Origin: Cronobacter condimenti 1330
GTDB taxonomy: Bacteria > Pseudomonadota > Gammaproteobacteria > Enterobacterales > Enterobacteriaceae
Length of the DNA: 64,000 nt
Assembly: GCF_001277255.1 (NCBI RefSeq)
Contig: NZ_CP012264.1
Location: 1,364,001-1,428,000, forward strand
Direction: 5' to 3'
Shown here: positions 56,609 through 64,000 of the stretch, one piece after another
How the letters are laid out: each line of letters starts with the position of its first letter
Position numbering within the stretch: the stretch's first letter is position 1
The notes under the pieces: generated by a model
Told to the model about the DNA's origin: nothing
Databases searched by the model: none
What the model saw: only the letters and a program-made list of their open reading frames with translations
Program-made: the position numbers and the translations under genes

Positions 56609-58867
56609 TTACACCGTCGGGTTGGCCGGCGGCAGCGCGCCGCCTGCCGCCGCCTGAGCTTCGGCGGCCGCGGCCGCGTCGGGCATTGGCTGCATCACCT
56701 GCACCGTCTGCACCGGCGGGCGGATCCCTGCCCGATCAAAGTGTTTCTTCACCATACCGTCGAGTGCGAAACGTACCGTCCACTGCTTCAGCGGCTGAGT
56801 GGTAAAGGTCACGCGGATAGTAAAGGCGGTATTGGTAAGCCCCACAATGCCGACGACGTTCGGCTCGCCAATCACCAGCATCCGCATATCCTCCTGCTCC
56901 ATGAGCTCATCCACAGCCGCACGAAGCGCGCGGTTAGCCTTATCCGTATCTTCAAACCGGTCCACATCATAGTTCGCGACAAAAGAGCCGATGCCGCGCA
57001 CGAAGTTGGCGAAGGTGGTTATCGAAGACCACGGAATGATGTGGTACGCACCGGTATCCTGGCGCACGCCCACCGAGCGAATTGACATGCGCTCCACAGT
57101 CCCCGTCAGCGGGCCTATCGTCACCAGATCGCCGGTGTTCATGCCATTTTCAAACTGAATAAAGATGCCGGTAATGATGTCTTTTACCAGCGTTTGTGAG
57201 CCAAATGACACCGCGAGGCCCAGTGCGCCTGCGCCCGCCAGGAGCGGCGCGATGTTTACGCCAATTTCTGAGAGCACAATCATCACTGTGATGGTGCTGA
57301 TGATAACGGCCAGCGCGTTGCGAAAGAGCGTCAGTAAGGTGCGGGTGCGGGCGCTCGGCATCGGGCGGCCGTGAATATCTGAGGCGAGACGACTCTCAAT
57401 CAGGCTTGCCAGGATGGTCCAGCCAACGGCTGAGAAGAACAGGATGAGCGAGATGCGGATTAAAATATCTACCGTTTTCTCGCCTGCGCCCACCGTGAGC
57501 CATTGCCACATATCAAACAGTCCCCAGGCGTTCATCAGCAGCATAACGGTGATACAGACTGTCAGAATACGCGCGAGCTTCAACGACACTGAAATCCAGC
57601 CGTTCAGGCGCTTTTGCAGCTCAGGGTAATTGCGTTGCACCGGTGGCGAAAGCGTGATGGTTTTACTGAGCCAGCGGGTGAAAACGCCGCAGATAAATGC
57701 CGCAACGCTGACTATCGTGAGCGCTTTCAGCGAGGCGCCCATCATAAATTTCAGGCTATTGCCGGGATCAAACAGCGAGAAGAAGAACAGGACGATGAAA
57801 TAAGCGCTGGCAAGCCAGTGCCAGACCAGCGCGAAGGCGCGAATAAAAAGGCTAAAAAAGGCGAGTGAACGATCCGCAAGTCTTGTCAGCCCGGCGGTGA
57901 TGGCGCGTTTATTGTGGAAAATCAGGTACAGCGCCCAGCCGGTCATGGTCAGCATAATGATGACGTTGGCGAGCGCGCCGACCTGCACATTGACCTGAGA
58001 TGAGATTATCGGTACCGCGACCAGCAGGCCGTAACCAATAAGACTACTGAGCCCGCTCAGGCGCAGGTGCCAGTAACGCGCGCTCGTGTCGCTGATAACA
58101 AACGGGCGCAGCGACGGAAAGCGCGGGCAAAAGATAAGGCGCAGGATGGCTTTAAAAAATTCGATAAGCGCAAAGGCATTGAGGAACAGCCCTTGCTGGC
58201 GCGCGATGGTACGGCTACCCGCGTTCATCATATCGATAGCGAGCTGTCCGACGAACAGCGTCAGGGCCAGTAATGCCAGGTCGATGATAAACGCGAGGAT
58301 TATCATCAACGGCAGCTGAACCCAGCTCGCCCGGTTGATATTTTTACGCCGCCCCCACTGGCCCATTTTGCGATAGAGCGGTATCGCACAGGCGCGCACG
58401 GCGAAATAGAACAGGAATACCGAGACCGCAAGCATAGTGAAGTGGGTGAGCGCGTTAAGGAACGTTTTCTGGTTGAAGACTTTATGCGGGGCGCTGGTGA
58501 TGTTGCGATGCAATTGCGCGAAACGCGAAGCCAGCTCGCCGCCGTAGTGGCGCGTTATTTCGGTGACGTTCTCCAGCACCGTTTTGTCTTCTTCCTGCGC
58601 GACAGGCGGCTTGATGACCGGCGTGGCCTGATCGGCCGGTGTCGCCGCCGCCTGGCGCAGCTGCCCGATAAGCGCTTTGCGCGAGGCGTCATTTTCCAGA
58701 ACATCCGCCAGTGCTGCATAGGCAGCTTTTTTAGTTTCTGCGTTGGGTTCGGCGGGCGGTGTTTCGCTTTTCTGGGTGGTTGAGGCGGCGACCGCCGCGG
58801 CAGGTAAGCTCACTGCGCCGGTTGATACGCTAAACATGCTGACGAGCAGCAGCAAAATCCACGGCAC
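56609..58867 (-). CDS. ybiO: Mechanosensitive channel of MscS/MscK type YbiO (MscM activity)
   Basis: YbiO is a large inner-membrane MscS-family channel that opens under membrane tension. I favour the GTG at 58867: GGAGG is 7 nt upstream and VPWILLLL aligns with E. coli MRWILFIL, giving 752 residues; an ATG two codons earlier abuts GGAGG too closely. It has a signal-like start, a periplasmic alanine-rich helical region with PPA repeats, about ten helices, and the MscS core (SEIGVNIAPLLAGAGALGLAVSFGSQTLVKDI, then the beta domain FENGMNTGDLVTIGPLTGTVERM). The C-terminus is alanine-rich. Confidence 0.94.
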   Translation of the reverse strand: MPWILLLLVSMFSVSTGAVSLPAAAVAASTTQKSETPPAEPNAETKKAAYAALADVLENDASRKALIGQLRQAAATPADQATPVIKPPVAQEEDKTVLENVTEITRHYGGELASRFAQLHRNITSAPHKVFNQKTFLNALTHFTMLAVSVFLFYFAVRACAIPLYRKMGQWGRRKNINRASWVQLPLMIILAFIIDLALLALTLFVGQLAIDMMNAGSRTIARQQGLFLNAFALIEFFKAILRLIFCPRFPSLRPFVISDTSARYWHLRLSGLSSLIGYGLLVAVPIISSQVNVQVGALANVIIMLTMTGWALYLIFHNKRAITAGLTRLADRSLAFFSLFIRAFALVWHWLASAYFIVLFFFSLFDPGNSLKFMMGASLKALTIVSVAAFICGVFTRWLSKTITLSPPVQRNYPELQKRLNGWISVSLKLARILTVCITVMLLMNAWGLFDMWQWLTVGAGEKTVDILIRISLILFFSAVGWTILASLIESRLASDIHGRPMPSARTRTLLTLFRNALAVIISTITVMIVLSEIGVNIAPLLAGAGALGLAVSFGSQTLVKDIITGIFIQFENGMNTGDLVTIGPLTGTVERMSIRSVGVRQDTGAYHIIPWSSITTFANFVRGIGSFVANYDVDRFEDTDKANRALRAAVDELMEQEDMRMLVIGEPNVVGIVGLTNTAFTIRVTFTTQPLKQWTVRFALDGMVKKHFDRAGIRPPVQTVQVMQPMPDAAAAAEAQAAAGGALPPANPTV

Positions 58868-58979
58868 GGTCATCCTCCGGATGAGAAAGTGACACAAAGA
58901 GGTAAGTATAGTGCCCGGCTAAGCGAAGCCCGAAAAAGGGGAGTATTCCGGAGTGGGTTTAATGTAACGGATGAATACA

Positions 58980-59215
58980 GACCGTCACCCCGGCCCTCTC
59001 TGAAAGGAATAGAGAGAAGGCGCGAGCGCAGGTTTTCTTCCTCTCCCCATTGGCGAGAAGGCCTGCGTGAAGGAGAAGGCAAACGATGAAAAATGACAGC
59101 GATGCGGCACGTGCGCTGTGAGGCATGCCCTTTGCTTACCCTCTTCACTAAAGACAGGGGGGTTGTCGAAGAGCAGGCAAGCGGAGCGCCACCCGCCGTT
59201 GAGGGGCATCACACC
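58980..59215. repeat. Group of REP-like inverted repeats between ybiO and glnQ
   Basis: This 392-nt gap (58868-59259) holds no gene. It has imperfect palindromes: CCCTCTCTGAAAGGAATAGAGAGAAGG, CCTCTCCCC with GGCGAGAAGG, GCCTGCGTGAAGGAGAAGGC, and a copy of the element also at 23061 and 28073 (CTTTGCTTACCC with GCAAGCGGAGCGCCACCCGCC). Such elements commonly accumulate between genes in enterics. Confidence 0.6.
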
Positions 59216-59223
59216 ACGGCACA

Positions 59224-59252
59224 AATAAAAAACCCTCTCCGGGGAGAGGGTT
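59224..59252 (-). terminator. Rho-independent terminator of glnHPQ
   Basis: On the minus strand AACCCTCTCC-CC-GGAGAGGGTT runs into TTTTATTT. It begins 8 nt after the glnQ stop. Confidence 0.92.
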
Positions 59253-59259
59253 GGCGGCC

Positions 59260-59982
59260 TTACGACACGTGCTGGAGGAACTCCTGCAAGCGCGGGCTTG
59301 GTGGGTTCTCGATAAGCGCCTGCGGATTGCCGTCTTCGGCGATGCGGCCTTTATCGATAAAAATAAGACGCGACGCTACTTTCTCGGCAAAGCCAATCTC
59401 GTGGGTCACAATCACCATCGTCATGCCTTCTTCCGCCAAATCCTGCATCACTTTCAAAACTTCGTGACGCAGTTCCGGGTCGAGCGCGGAGGTCGGCTCA
59501 TCGAATAACATCATTTTCGGTTTTACCGCGAGCGCGCGGGCAATCGCCACACGCTGCTGCTGGCCGCCGGAAAGCTCGGAGGGATAGTGGTGACCACGCT
59601 CGGCCAGACCCACTTTCGCCAGCAGTTCCTTCGCCAGCTTTTCCGCTTCTGCTTTGCTTGCACCGCGCACGCGGATGGGGCCGAACATCACGTTTTCCAG
59701 CGCCGTCAGGTGCGGGAACAGGTAAAATTGCTGGAACACCATGCCCGCTTCCTGGCGGATCAGTCGCTCATCCACTTTCGGATCATTGACTTTCAGACCA
59801 TCGACAATCAGATCGCCGCTGGTTATCTCTTCCAGTTTGTTAATGCAGCGCAACAGCGTGGATTTGCCGGAGCCGGACGGCCCGATGATCACGACGACTT
59901 CGCCTTGGTTAATGTTTAAATCGATATTATGCAGCACCTGGGTTTGGCCGAAGTGCTTGGAGACGTTTTTAAATTCAATCAC
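59260..59982 (-). CDS. glnQ: Glutamine ABC transporter ATP-binding protein
   Basis: GlnQ energises high-affinity glutamine import. The 240-residue protein has Walker A GPSGSGKST (34-42), the signature LSGGQQQRVAIARAL, Walker B MLFDEPTSALDP and the switch histidine in VTHEIGFAEKV. It overlaps glnP by 4 nt and is last in glnHPQ. Confidence 0.97.
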   Translation of the reverse strand: MIEFKNVSKHFGQTQVLHNIDLNINQGEVVVIIGPSGSGKSTLLRCINKLEEITSGDLIVDGLKVNDPKVDERLIRQEAGMVFQQFYLFPHLTALENVMFGPIRVRGASKAEAEKLAKELLAKVGLAERGHHYPSELSGGQQQRVAIARALAVKPKMMLFDEPTSALDPELRHEVLKVMQDLAEEGMTMVIVTHEIGFAEKVASRLIFIDKGRIAEDGNPQALIENPPSPRLQEFLQHVS

Positions 59983-60638
59983 AGGATTTTCATCCTTTTT
60001 TCCAGACGACGCAGAACAAAGCTCAGCACGAGAGTAATGATCAGATAAATCACCGCAACGGCGCTCCAGATCTCAAGCGCGCGGAAGTTACCCGCGATGA
60101 TCTCCTGGCCCTGACGGGTCAGCTCGGCGACGCCGATAACGATAAACAGCGAGGTATCTTTAATACTGATGATCCACTGGTTGCCGAGCGGCGGCAGCAT
60201 ACGACGCAGCGCCAGCGGCAGGATTACATGGCGAATCGTTTCGCGCGTCGACAGCCCCAGCGCGAGGCCCGCCTCACGAAAGCCTTTATGAATAGACAGC
60301 ACCGCGCCGCGGGTGATTTCTGCGATGTAGGCACCGGAGTTGATCATGATAGTGACTACCGCTGCGGTAAACGGGTCGATGCGTAGATCGTTAAACGCCA
60401 TTGGCAGGGCGAAATAGATAAACATCACCTGCACTACAATCGGGGTGCCGCGGATGATTTCGATAAAGACCAGTGCGATGTGATTGGCAATCCAGCCGCC
60501 GAATGAGCGGGCGAAACCGGCCACCAGACCGATTATCAAGCCGCCCACCAGACCGAGGACCGAAATCCACAAGGTCATTTTGGCGCCTTCAAGCAAGAGG
60601 GGAATGGCAGGCCAGATGGCGCTCCAGTCAAACTGCAT
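59979..60638 (-). CDS. glnP: Glutamine ABC transporter permease
   Basis: GlnP is the single permease type, acting as homodimer. The 219-residue protein has five predicted helices and the EAA loop (REAGLALGLSTRETIRHVILP) that contacts GlnQ. It is 82 nt downstream of glnH, behind a hairpin that may lower its expression relative to the binding protein, and it overlaps glnQ by 4 nt. Confidence 0.97.
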   Translation of the reverse strand: MQFDWSAIWPAIPLLLEGAKMTLWISVLGLVGGLIIGLVAGFARSFGGWIANHIALVFIEIIRGTPIVVQVMFIYFALPMAFNDLRIDPFTAAVVTIMINSGAYIAEITRGAVLSIHKGFREAGLALGLSTRETIRHVILPLALRRMLPPLGNQWIISIKDTSLFIVIGVAELTRQGQEIIAGNFRALEIWSAVAVIYLIITLVLSFVLRRLEKRMKIL

Positions 60639-60671
60639 GATGATTTCCTGTGTTACCGTGGTTCAAAAATA

Positions 60672-60693
60672 GCAGGGGCGAAGGCCGCCCCTG
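60672..60693 (-). terminator. Intercistronic hairpin between glnH and glnP
   Basis: The 8-bp stem CAGGGGCG/CGCCCCTG with a GCCTT loop is followed on the minus strand by CTATTTTTG. It looks like a partial terminator or 3'-end stabiliser that lets glnH be expressed more than glnPQ. Confidence 0.65.
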
Positions 60694-60720
60694 ACTGAGT
60701 TAACTGCTTAATAAGAATAA

Positions 60721-61464
60721 TTATTTTGGCTCAGTGCCGAACCATTTTTTGTAGATTTCGTTATAGGTGCCGTTCTCTTTGAGCGTTTTCAGCGCGCCGT
60801 TTACTTTGGTGCGCAGGTCATCGCTGCCTTTCGGGAACGCGATGCCATACTGCTGGCCCGCCAGAGAGTCACCGACCGCTTTGAACTGGCCGTTGCCTGC
60901 GGTTTTAATGAAGTAAAGGATGTTCGGCGTGTCGTGCAGCACCGCGTCAGCACGGTTGGTGCCAAGCTCCATGTAGGCGTTGTCGATGTTCGGGAACTGG
61001 CGCAGATCTTTGGTTTTGATGTTTGCTTTCGCGTAATCCACTGAACCGGTGCCGCTCTTCACGGCAACGACTTTGCCGTCGAGATCTTTCACGCTTTTCA
61101 CATCGTTGTTGTTGGCTTTTACCATCACCAGCAGGCCGCTGTTGTAATAGCCGTCAGAGAAATCAATGGCTTTTTTACGCTCCTCGGTAATGGTGATACC
61201 TGCCAGAGCCACATCAACGTTTTTGGTTTGCAGCGCCGGGATGATGCCGCTGAAATCCATCGGTTTTAAGGTGTAATCGAGTTTCAGCTCTTTCGCGATA
61301 GCGGCCCACAGGTCGACGTCGAAACCGACATATTTATCGCCTTGTTTAAATTCGAAGGGAACAAACGCGGTGTCGGTTGCTACAACCAGCTTATCCGCCG
61401 CCTGAGAAGAGACCGCAAAGGCCAGTGTCAGGGCTGCCAGGGAAACTTTAAAAACAGACTTCAT
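60721..61464 (-). CDS. glnH: Periplasmic glutamine-binding protein
   Basis: GlnH captures L-glutamine for GlnPQ. The ATG at 61464, with AAAGGAA upstream, gives 247 residues; the open frame before it runs into the promoter. The signal peptide MKSVFKVSLAALTLAFAVSSQA-A is followed by the mature start DKLVVATDTAFVPFEFKQ. The ligand-binding residues (aspartate and threonine/arginine of ALAGITITEERK) are kept. Controlled by the sigma-54/NtrC elements upstream. Confidence 0.97.
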   Translation of the reverse strand: MKSVFKVSLAALTLAFAVSSQAADKLVVATDTAFVPFEFKQGDKYVGFDVDLWAAIAKELKLDYTLKPMDFSGIIPALQTKNVDVALAGITITEERKKAIDFSDGYYNSGLLVMVKANNNDVKSVKDLDGKVVAVKSGTGSVDYAKANIKTKDLRQFPNIDNAYMELGTNRADAVLHDTPNILYFIKTAGNGQFKAVGDSLAGQQYGIAFPKGSDDLRTKVNGALKTLKENGTYNEIYKKWFGTEPK

Positions 61465-61518
61465 AGCATTTCCTTTATTTATCCGCGGGGCGATCCCCGA
61501 TAAGAACGTAGCGCTGCA

Positions 61519-61534
61519 TGAAAAAATCATGCCA
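61519..61534 (-). promoter_or_regulatory. Sigma-54 promoter of glnHPQ (glnHp2-like)
   Basis: On the minus strand TGGCATGATTTTTTCA. The -24 GG is perfect, but the -12 GC is replaced by TC, a weak form also known for E. coli glnHp2. It would start transcription about 60 nt before the glnH ATG. Confidence 0.8.
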
Positions 61535-61608
61535 GTTTTACAACCCGCTGTTTTGAAAGGCAAGATAAAAGTCCCTGTGCACAATCAGCGCGCTTTTCTG
61601 GCACAATT

Positions 61609-61636
61609 GCACCAATTGGGTGCACCAAAACGGTGC
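61609..61636 (-). promoter_or_regulatory. Two overlapping NtrC sites of glnH
   Basis: GCACCAATTGGGTGC (61609-61623) and GCACCAAAACGGTGC (61622-61636) are both GCAC-N7-GTGC dyads, overlapping by two bases and centred about 110 bp upstream of the sigma-54 start. The rest of the 375-nt gap 61465-61839 shows no gene; a GC-rich dyad near 61785-61810 may end the dps transcript. Confidence 0.82.
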
Positions 61637-61839
61637 GCAGAGGTTAACAGCCGGGTGAATGGCCTTTTTAGCCTGAAAACCGGTGAAAAAACAATCTTTC
61701 ATTAACGATTGTGTGAGGGGAATATTACATAGAGATAACGTTTGAGGGGAAATTGCCGCGCGAGATGCGCTATTTTGGTGCAGTGCCCCCTCCGGACGGA
61801 GAGGGCAGGATAAGCAAAGCGTCTGAAAACGCTATCGGG

Positions 61840-62343
61840 TTATTCGATATTCGACTCGATAAACCACAGGAATTTATCCAGATCGCGGGACGCAGCAGTA
61901 AAGATATCTGCGGTATCTTCATCCTGCGCTTCAGTGATGGCTTTACGCACATCGTTTGCCACAATCGCGTAACGATCGGCCAGCGCTTTTAAGTGTTCCT
62001 GTACGCTATGGATGTCCAGCGGGTAGCTTTGCAGCGGCGTCTTGCTGTTTACTACCTGTGTGGTGCCCAGCGCCACACCGCCTAACTGCACGGCACGTTC
62101 GGCCATGGTATCCAGGTGATCAGTCAGCGCCGTACGGAAACCATCCAGCATCTCGTGAACGCCGATGAAGTTCGCGCCGCGCATGTTCCAGTGCGCCTGT
62201 TTAGTAATCAGCGACAAGTCAATGAAATTAACCACCTGGCGGTTCAGCAGCTCGATGGTGGCCTTTTTGTCGCTGTCTGCTACATCGTTGCGGGTGTAGA
62301 GCAGGTCGGAAGCCTTTGTTTTAACCAGTTTAGCGGTACCCAT
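61840..62343 (-). CDS. dps: DNA-binding ferritin-like protein Dps
   Basis: Dps forms a dodecamer that oxidises and stores iron and compacts DNA in stationary phase and under oxidative stress. It has 167 residues as in E. coli. The ferroxidase ligands H51, H63, D67, D78 and E82 are all present, and the lysine-containing N-terminal tail (MGTAKLVKTKASDLL) needed for DNA binding is kept. The -10 at 62391 is of the sigma-S-compatible type. Confidence 0.97.
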   Translation of the reverse strand: MGTAKLVKTKASDLLYTRNDVADSDKKATIELLNRQVVNFIDLSLITKQAHWNMRGANFIGVHEMLDGFRTALTDHLDTMAERAVQLGGVALGTTQVVNSKTPLQSYPLDIHSVQEHLKALADRYAIVANDVRKAITEAQDEDTADIFTAASRDLDKFLWFIESNIE

Positions 62344-62390
62344 AATTTCATATCCTCTTGATGATTGTGTCCCAGGAAATTACGGAATTA

Positions 62391-62399
62391 AGTATAGCA
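62391..62399 (-). promoter_or_regulatory. dps promoter -10
   Basis: On the minus strand GCTATACTTAA has the sigma-S type -10 (CTATACT) with a C at -13 and no good -35, as in E. coli dps. The start would lie about 40 nt before the ATG. No other gene or clear site is visible in the gap 62344-62658. Confidence 0.75.
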
Positions 62400-62658
62400 C
62401 CGTGTCTCAAGTTTGCTGGCGTGGCTGTGCCTATCAGATAAATAGCGAAGGGGTGGTTGCGAAATAAATCCCTTTATGAACAGAGGGTTGTTTAATTTGT
62501 AAGTTTTTTTATAACCGCGCTATAACCGATTCATGAAGAAGGAAGCGTGCGCGCGATTATTTTAAAAGAGAATGAGTCGCAACGCAGAAATATCTGAAAC
62601 CCGCAAACAGAGATTATTCTGACATGGCATAAACCGTGCCAGAAAATAATTATTTTAT

Positions 62659-63546
62659 TTAATCAATGTCGAGGCTTTTTAACTGTGTTTCGCGCTTGAG
62701 TGTGAGCGTCGAGCCGACAGAAGCAATGATGATTGACAGCAGCGCCAGCCATTGCACCGCGCTTAAGGTCTCGCCGAGAAACAGCATGCCGGAAAACGCC
62801 GCAAGCGCGGGCTCCATACTCATTAATGTCCCAAATGTTCGCGTGGGCAGGCGCGTGAGCGCGGTCATCTCCAGCGAATAGGGAAGGGCGGTTGAGAGCA
62901 CCGCAATACCAAGGCCGAGCGGCAATACAGACCAGTGCCAGAGCGCATCGCCCGCCGCGATAGCGCCGATGGGCACAAAGACAATCGCTGCAATCAGCGA
63001 GCCGAGCGCGACGGTGGCCGGGCCGTGTTCAGCCCCCGCTTTCTGCCCGGCGAGGATATAAACCGCCCAGCAGGCCCCTGCGCCCAGGGCGCAGGCGGCA
63101 CCGAGCGGATCGACATGCGTTACGTCCTGGCCCAGCGGCAGCAGAAACCATAAGCCGAGCACCGCCAGGACGACCCAGAGAAAATCCACCGGGCGGCGCG
63201 AGCCAAACAGCGCAACCGCGAGCGGGCCGGTAAACTCCAGCGCGACGGCGATACCGAGTGGGACAGTACGAATCGACAGATAGAAGAGATAATTCATCGC
63301 GCCCAGCGACAAGCCATAAATAAGCAGGGGCATACGCTGGCTGCGGCTAAATCGCAGGCGCCAGGGCTTAAACACTGCCGCAAGAATGAGCGTGCCGAGC
63401 GCCAGACGCAGTGCAGTCACACCGGGCGCGCCCACCAGCGGGAAGAGCGACTTAGCAAGCGATGCGCCGCTTTGAATGGACGCCATGGCGATAATAAGCA
63501 CGATGACGGGTAACCAGAGCGGCGTTTTACGGGAGAGAGTCGGCAT
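62659..63546 (-). CDS. rhtA: Threonine/homoserine exporter RhtA
   Basis: RhtA is an EamA-family (DMT superfamily) inner-membrane exporter of threonine and homoserine. The ATG at 63546 (MPTLSRKTPLWLPVIVLIIAMASIQSGASLAK) gives 295 residues as in E. coli; the extra upstream codons of the open frame are in the leader. Ten predicted helices form two EamA repeats (VALEFTGPLAVALF in the first, LSTALPYSLEMTAL in the second). It is divergent from ompX. Confidence 0.95.
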   Translation of the reverse strand: MPTLSRKTPLWLPVIVLIIAMASIQSGASLAKSLFPLVGAPGVTALRLALGTLILAAVFKPWRLRFSRSQRMPLLIYGLSLGAMNYLFYLSIRTVPLGIAVALEFTGPLAVALFGSRRPVDFLWVVLAVLGLWFLLPLGQDVTHVDPLGAACALGAGACWAVYILAGQKAGAEHGPATVALGSLIAAIVFVPIGAIAAGDALWHWSVLPLGLGIAVLSTALPYSLEMTALTRLPTRTFGTLMSMEPALAAFSGMLFLGETLSAVQWLALLSIIIASVGSTLTLKRETQLKSLDID

Positions 63547-63896
63547 CCTGCGCACCTGAAAAGTTAAAGATAAGTAAACGCGATAGCTTACTGTATTTAT
63601 TCCGCGGTTGGTTGAGGAATCATTGAAAATTACCCCGGTGTTAACCGTTATCATACTGCTGTCAGCGCAAAAAACGCGCAGTTGCATTTAGGAATTATCC
63701 GGATGCTGGTGCGCGTCGGCAAGGTTCATACTCTTTGCCGCCTGTTAAATGCCTGTATTTTTAGCAGGATAGACAAGGGCGGAAACGTTCTGTTACAGGA
63801 AAGAGCGCATTAGACAACACGAACAACAAAGAGTTTCCTGCTGGGTTTTGATATATTTAAATCTTAGGACTTACTTGAAGCACATTTGAGGTGGTT
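63547..63896 (+). promoter_or_regulatory. rhtA-ompX intergenic region with ompX leader
   Basis: This 350-nt region holds divergent promoters. The last 45 nt before ompX (TTTAAATCTTAGGACTTACTTGAAGCACATTTGAGGTGG) look nearly identical to the E. coli ompX leader, where small RNAs such as CyaR pair near the GAGGTGG ribosome site. Strong leader conservation suggests that control is kept. No gene is seen. Confidence 0.65.
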
Positions 63897-64000
63897 ATGA
63901 AAAAAATTGCATGTCTTTCAGCACTGGCTTGTGTTCTGGCCGTTTCCGCAGGTTCTGCTGTTGCTGGCACCGCTACCGTTACCGGTGGCTACGCTCAGAG
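63897..64000 (+). CDS. ompX: Outer membrane protein OmpX, 5' end cut by window edge
   Basis: Only 34 codons are in the window. They read MKKIACLSALACVLAVSAG, a signal peptide ending near AVA-G, and the mature start GTATVTGGYAQ, which matches the OmpX start in E. coli (ATSTVTGGYAQ). OmpX is an eight-stranded beta-barrel linked to adhesion and envelope stress. GAGGTGG precedes the ATG by 3 nt. Confidence 0.93.
   Translation, partial: MKKIACLSALACVLAVSAGSAVAGTATVTGGYAQ

Noticed and set aside
1..64000. CRISPR arrays, tRNA or rRNA genes, transposases, phage genes, toxin-antitoxin pairs
   Set aside because: I looked for repeated spacers, cloverleaf patterns and hallmark proteins along the window and found none that I could support.

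Overview
The window is chromosomal DNA of a Gram-negative enteric bacterium with rather high G+C. Nearly every gene is a close relative of an Escherichia coli K-12 gene and the order follows the E. coli stretch from galM to ompX (gal, mod, pgl, bio, uvrB, moa, ybh genes, rhlE, dinG, glnHPQ, dps, rhtA, ompX). Sequence divergence from E. coli, the extra loci and the G+C suggest Enterobacteriaceae of the Cronobacter type; the genus is inference, the family is firm.

Layout. 1-4323: galETKM on the minus strand (galM cut by the window edge) with CRP site and both gal operators. 4324-9603: modF and modE on the minus strand, the small gene acrZ, then modABC behind a ModE box. 9600-14286: ybhA, pgl, ybhC, ybhB and an added DJ-1/PfpI gene. 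14354-19334: bioA divergent from bioBFCD around a BirA operator. 19331-20929: a lone UrtE-like ABC ATPase whose signature motif is lost, preceded by a sigma-54 promoter and NtrC-type sites; then a long intergenic region with two DnaA boxes and the LexA-controlled uvrB promoter. 20930-27930: uvrB, yvcK, and moaABCDE behind a ModE box and a molybdenum-cofactor riboswitch, then ybhL. 28108-37283: ybhN-clsB-ybhP, ybhQ, and the cecR-ybhGFSR efflux operon with a 28-bp palindromic operator.

37519-44830: rhlE, then a beta-glucoside operon (bglG, bglF, two different GH1 phospho-beta-glucosidases) with two antiterminator (RAT) elements. 45122-53977: dinG and ybiB, which are adjacent in E. coli, are here separated by a five-gene chaperone-usher fimbrial operon on the opposite strand. 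54068-58867: ybiJ, ybiI, a flavin-reductase-fold gene, rlmF and ybiO. 59260-61464: glnHPQ with sigma-54 promoter and two NtrC sites. 61840-64000: dps, rhtA and the start of ompX.

Functional links: molybdate uptake (modABC), its sensor (modE) and cofactor synthesis (moa) are tied by matching ModE boxes at 7037 and 24218. Two SOS genes (uvrB, dinG) carry LexA boxes. Two loci (glnH and the UrtE-like gene) carry NtrC/sigma-54 signatures, which suggests the ATPase is a relic of a nitrogen-regulated urea/amide uptake operon. The accessory parts are the UrtE-like gene, the bgl operon, the fimbrial operon and the DJ-1 and flavin-reductase genes. No tRNA, rRNA, CRISPR array, transposase or prophage gene was recognised.
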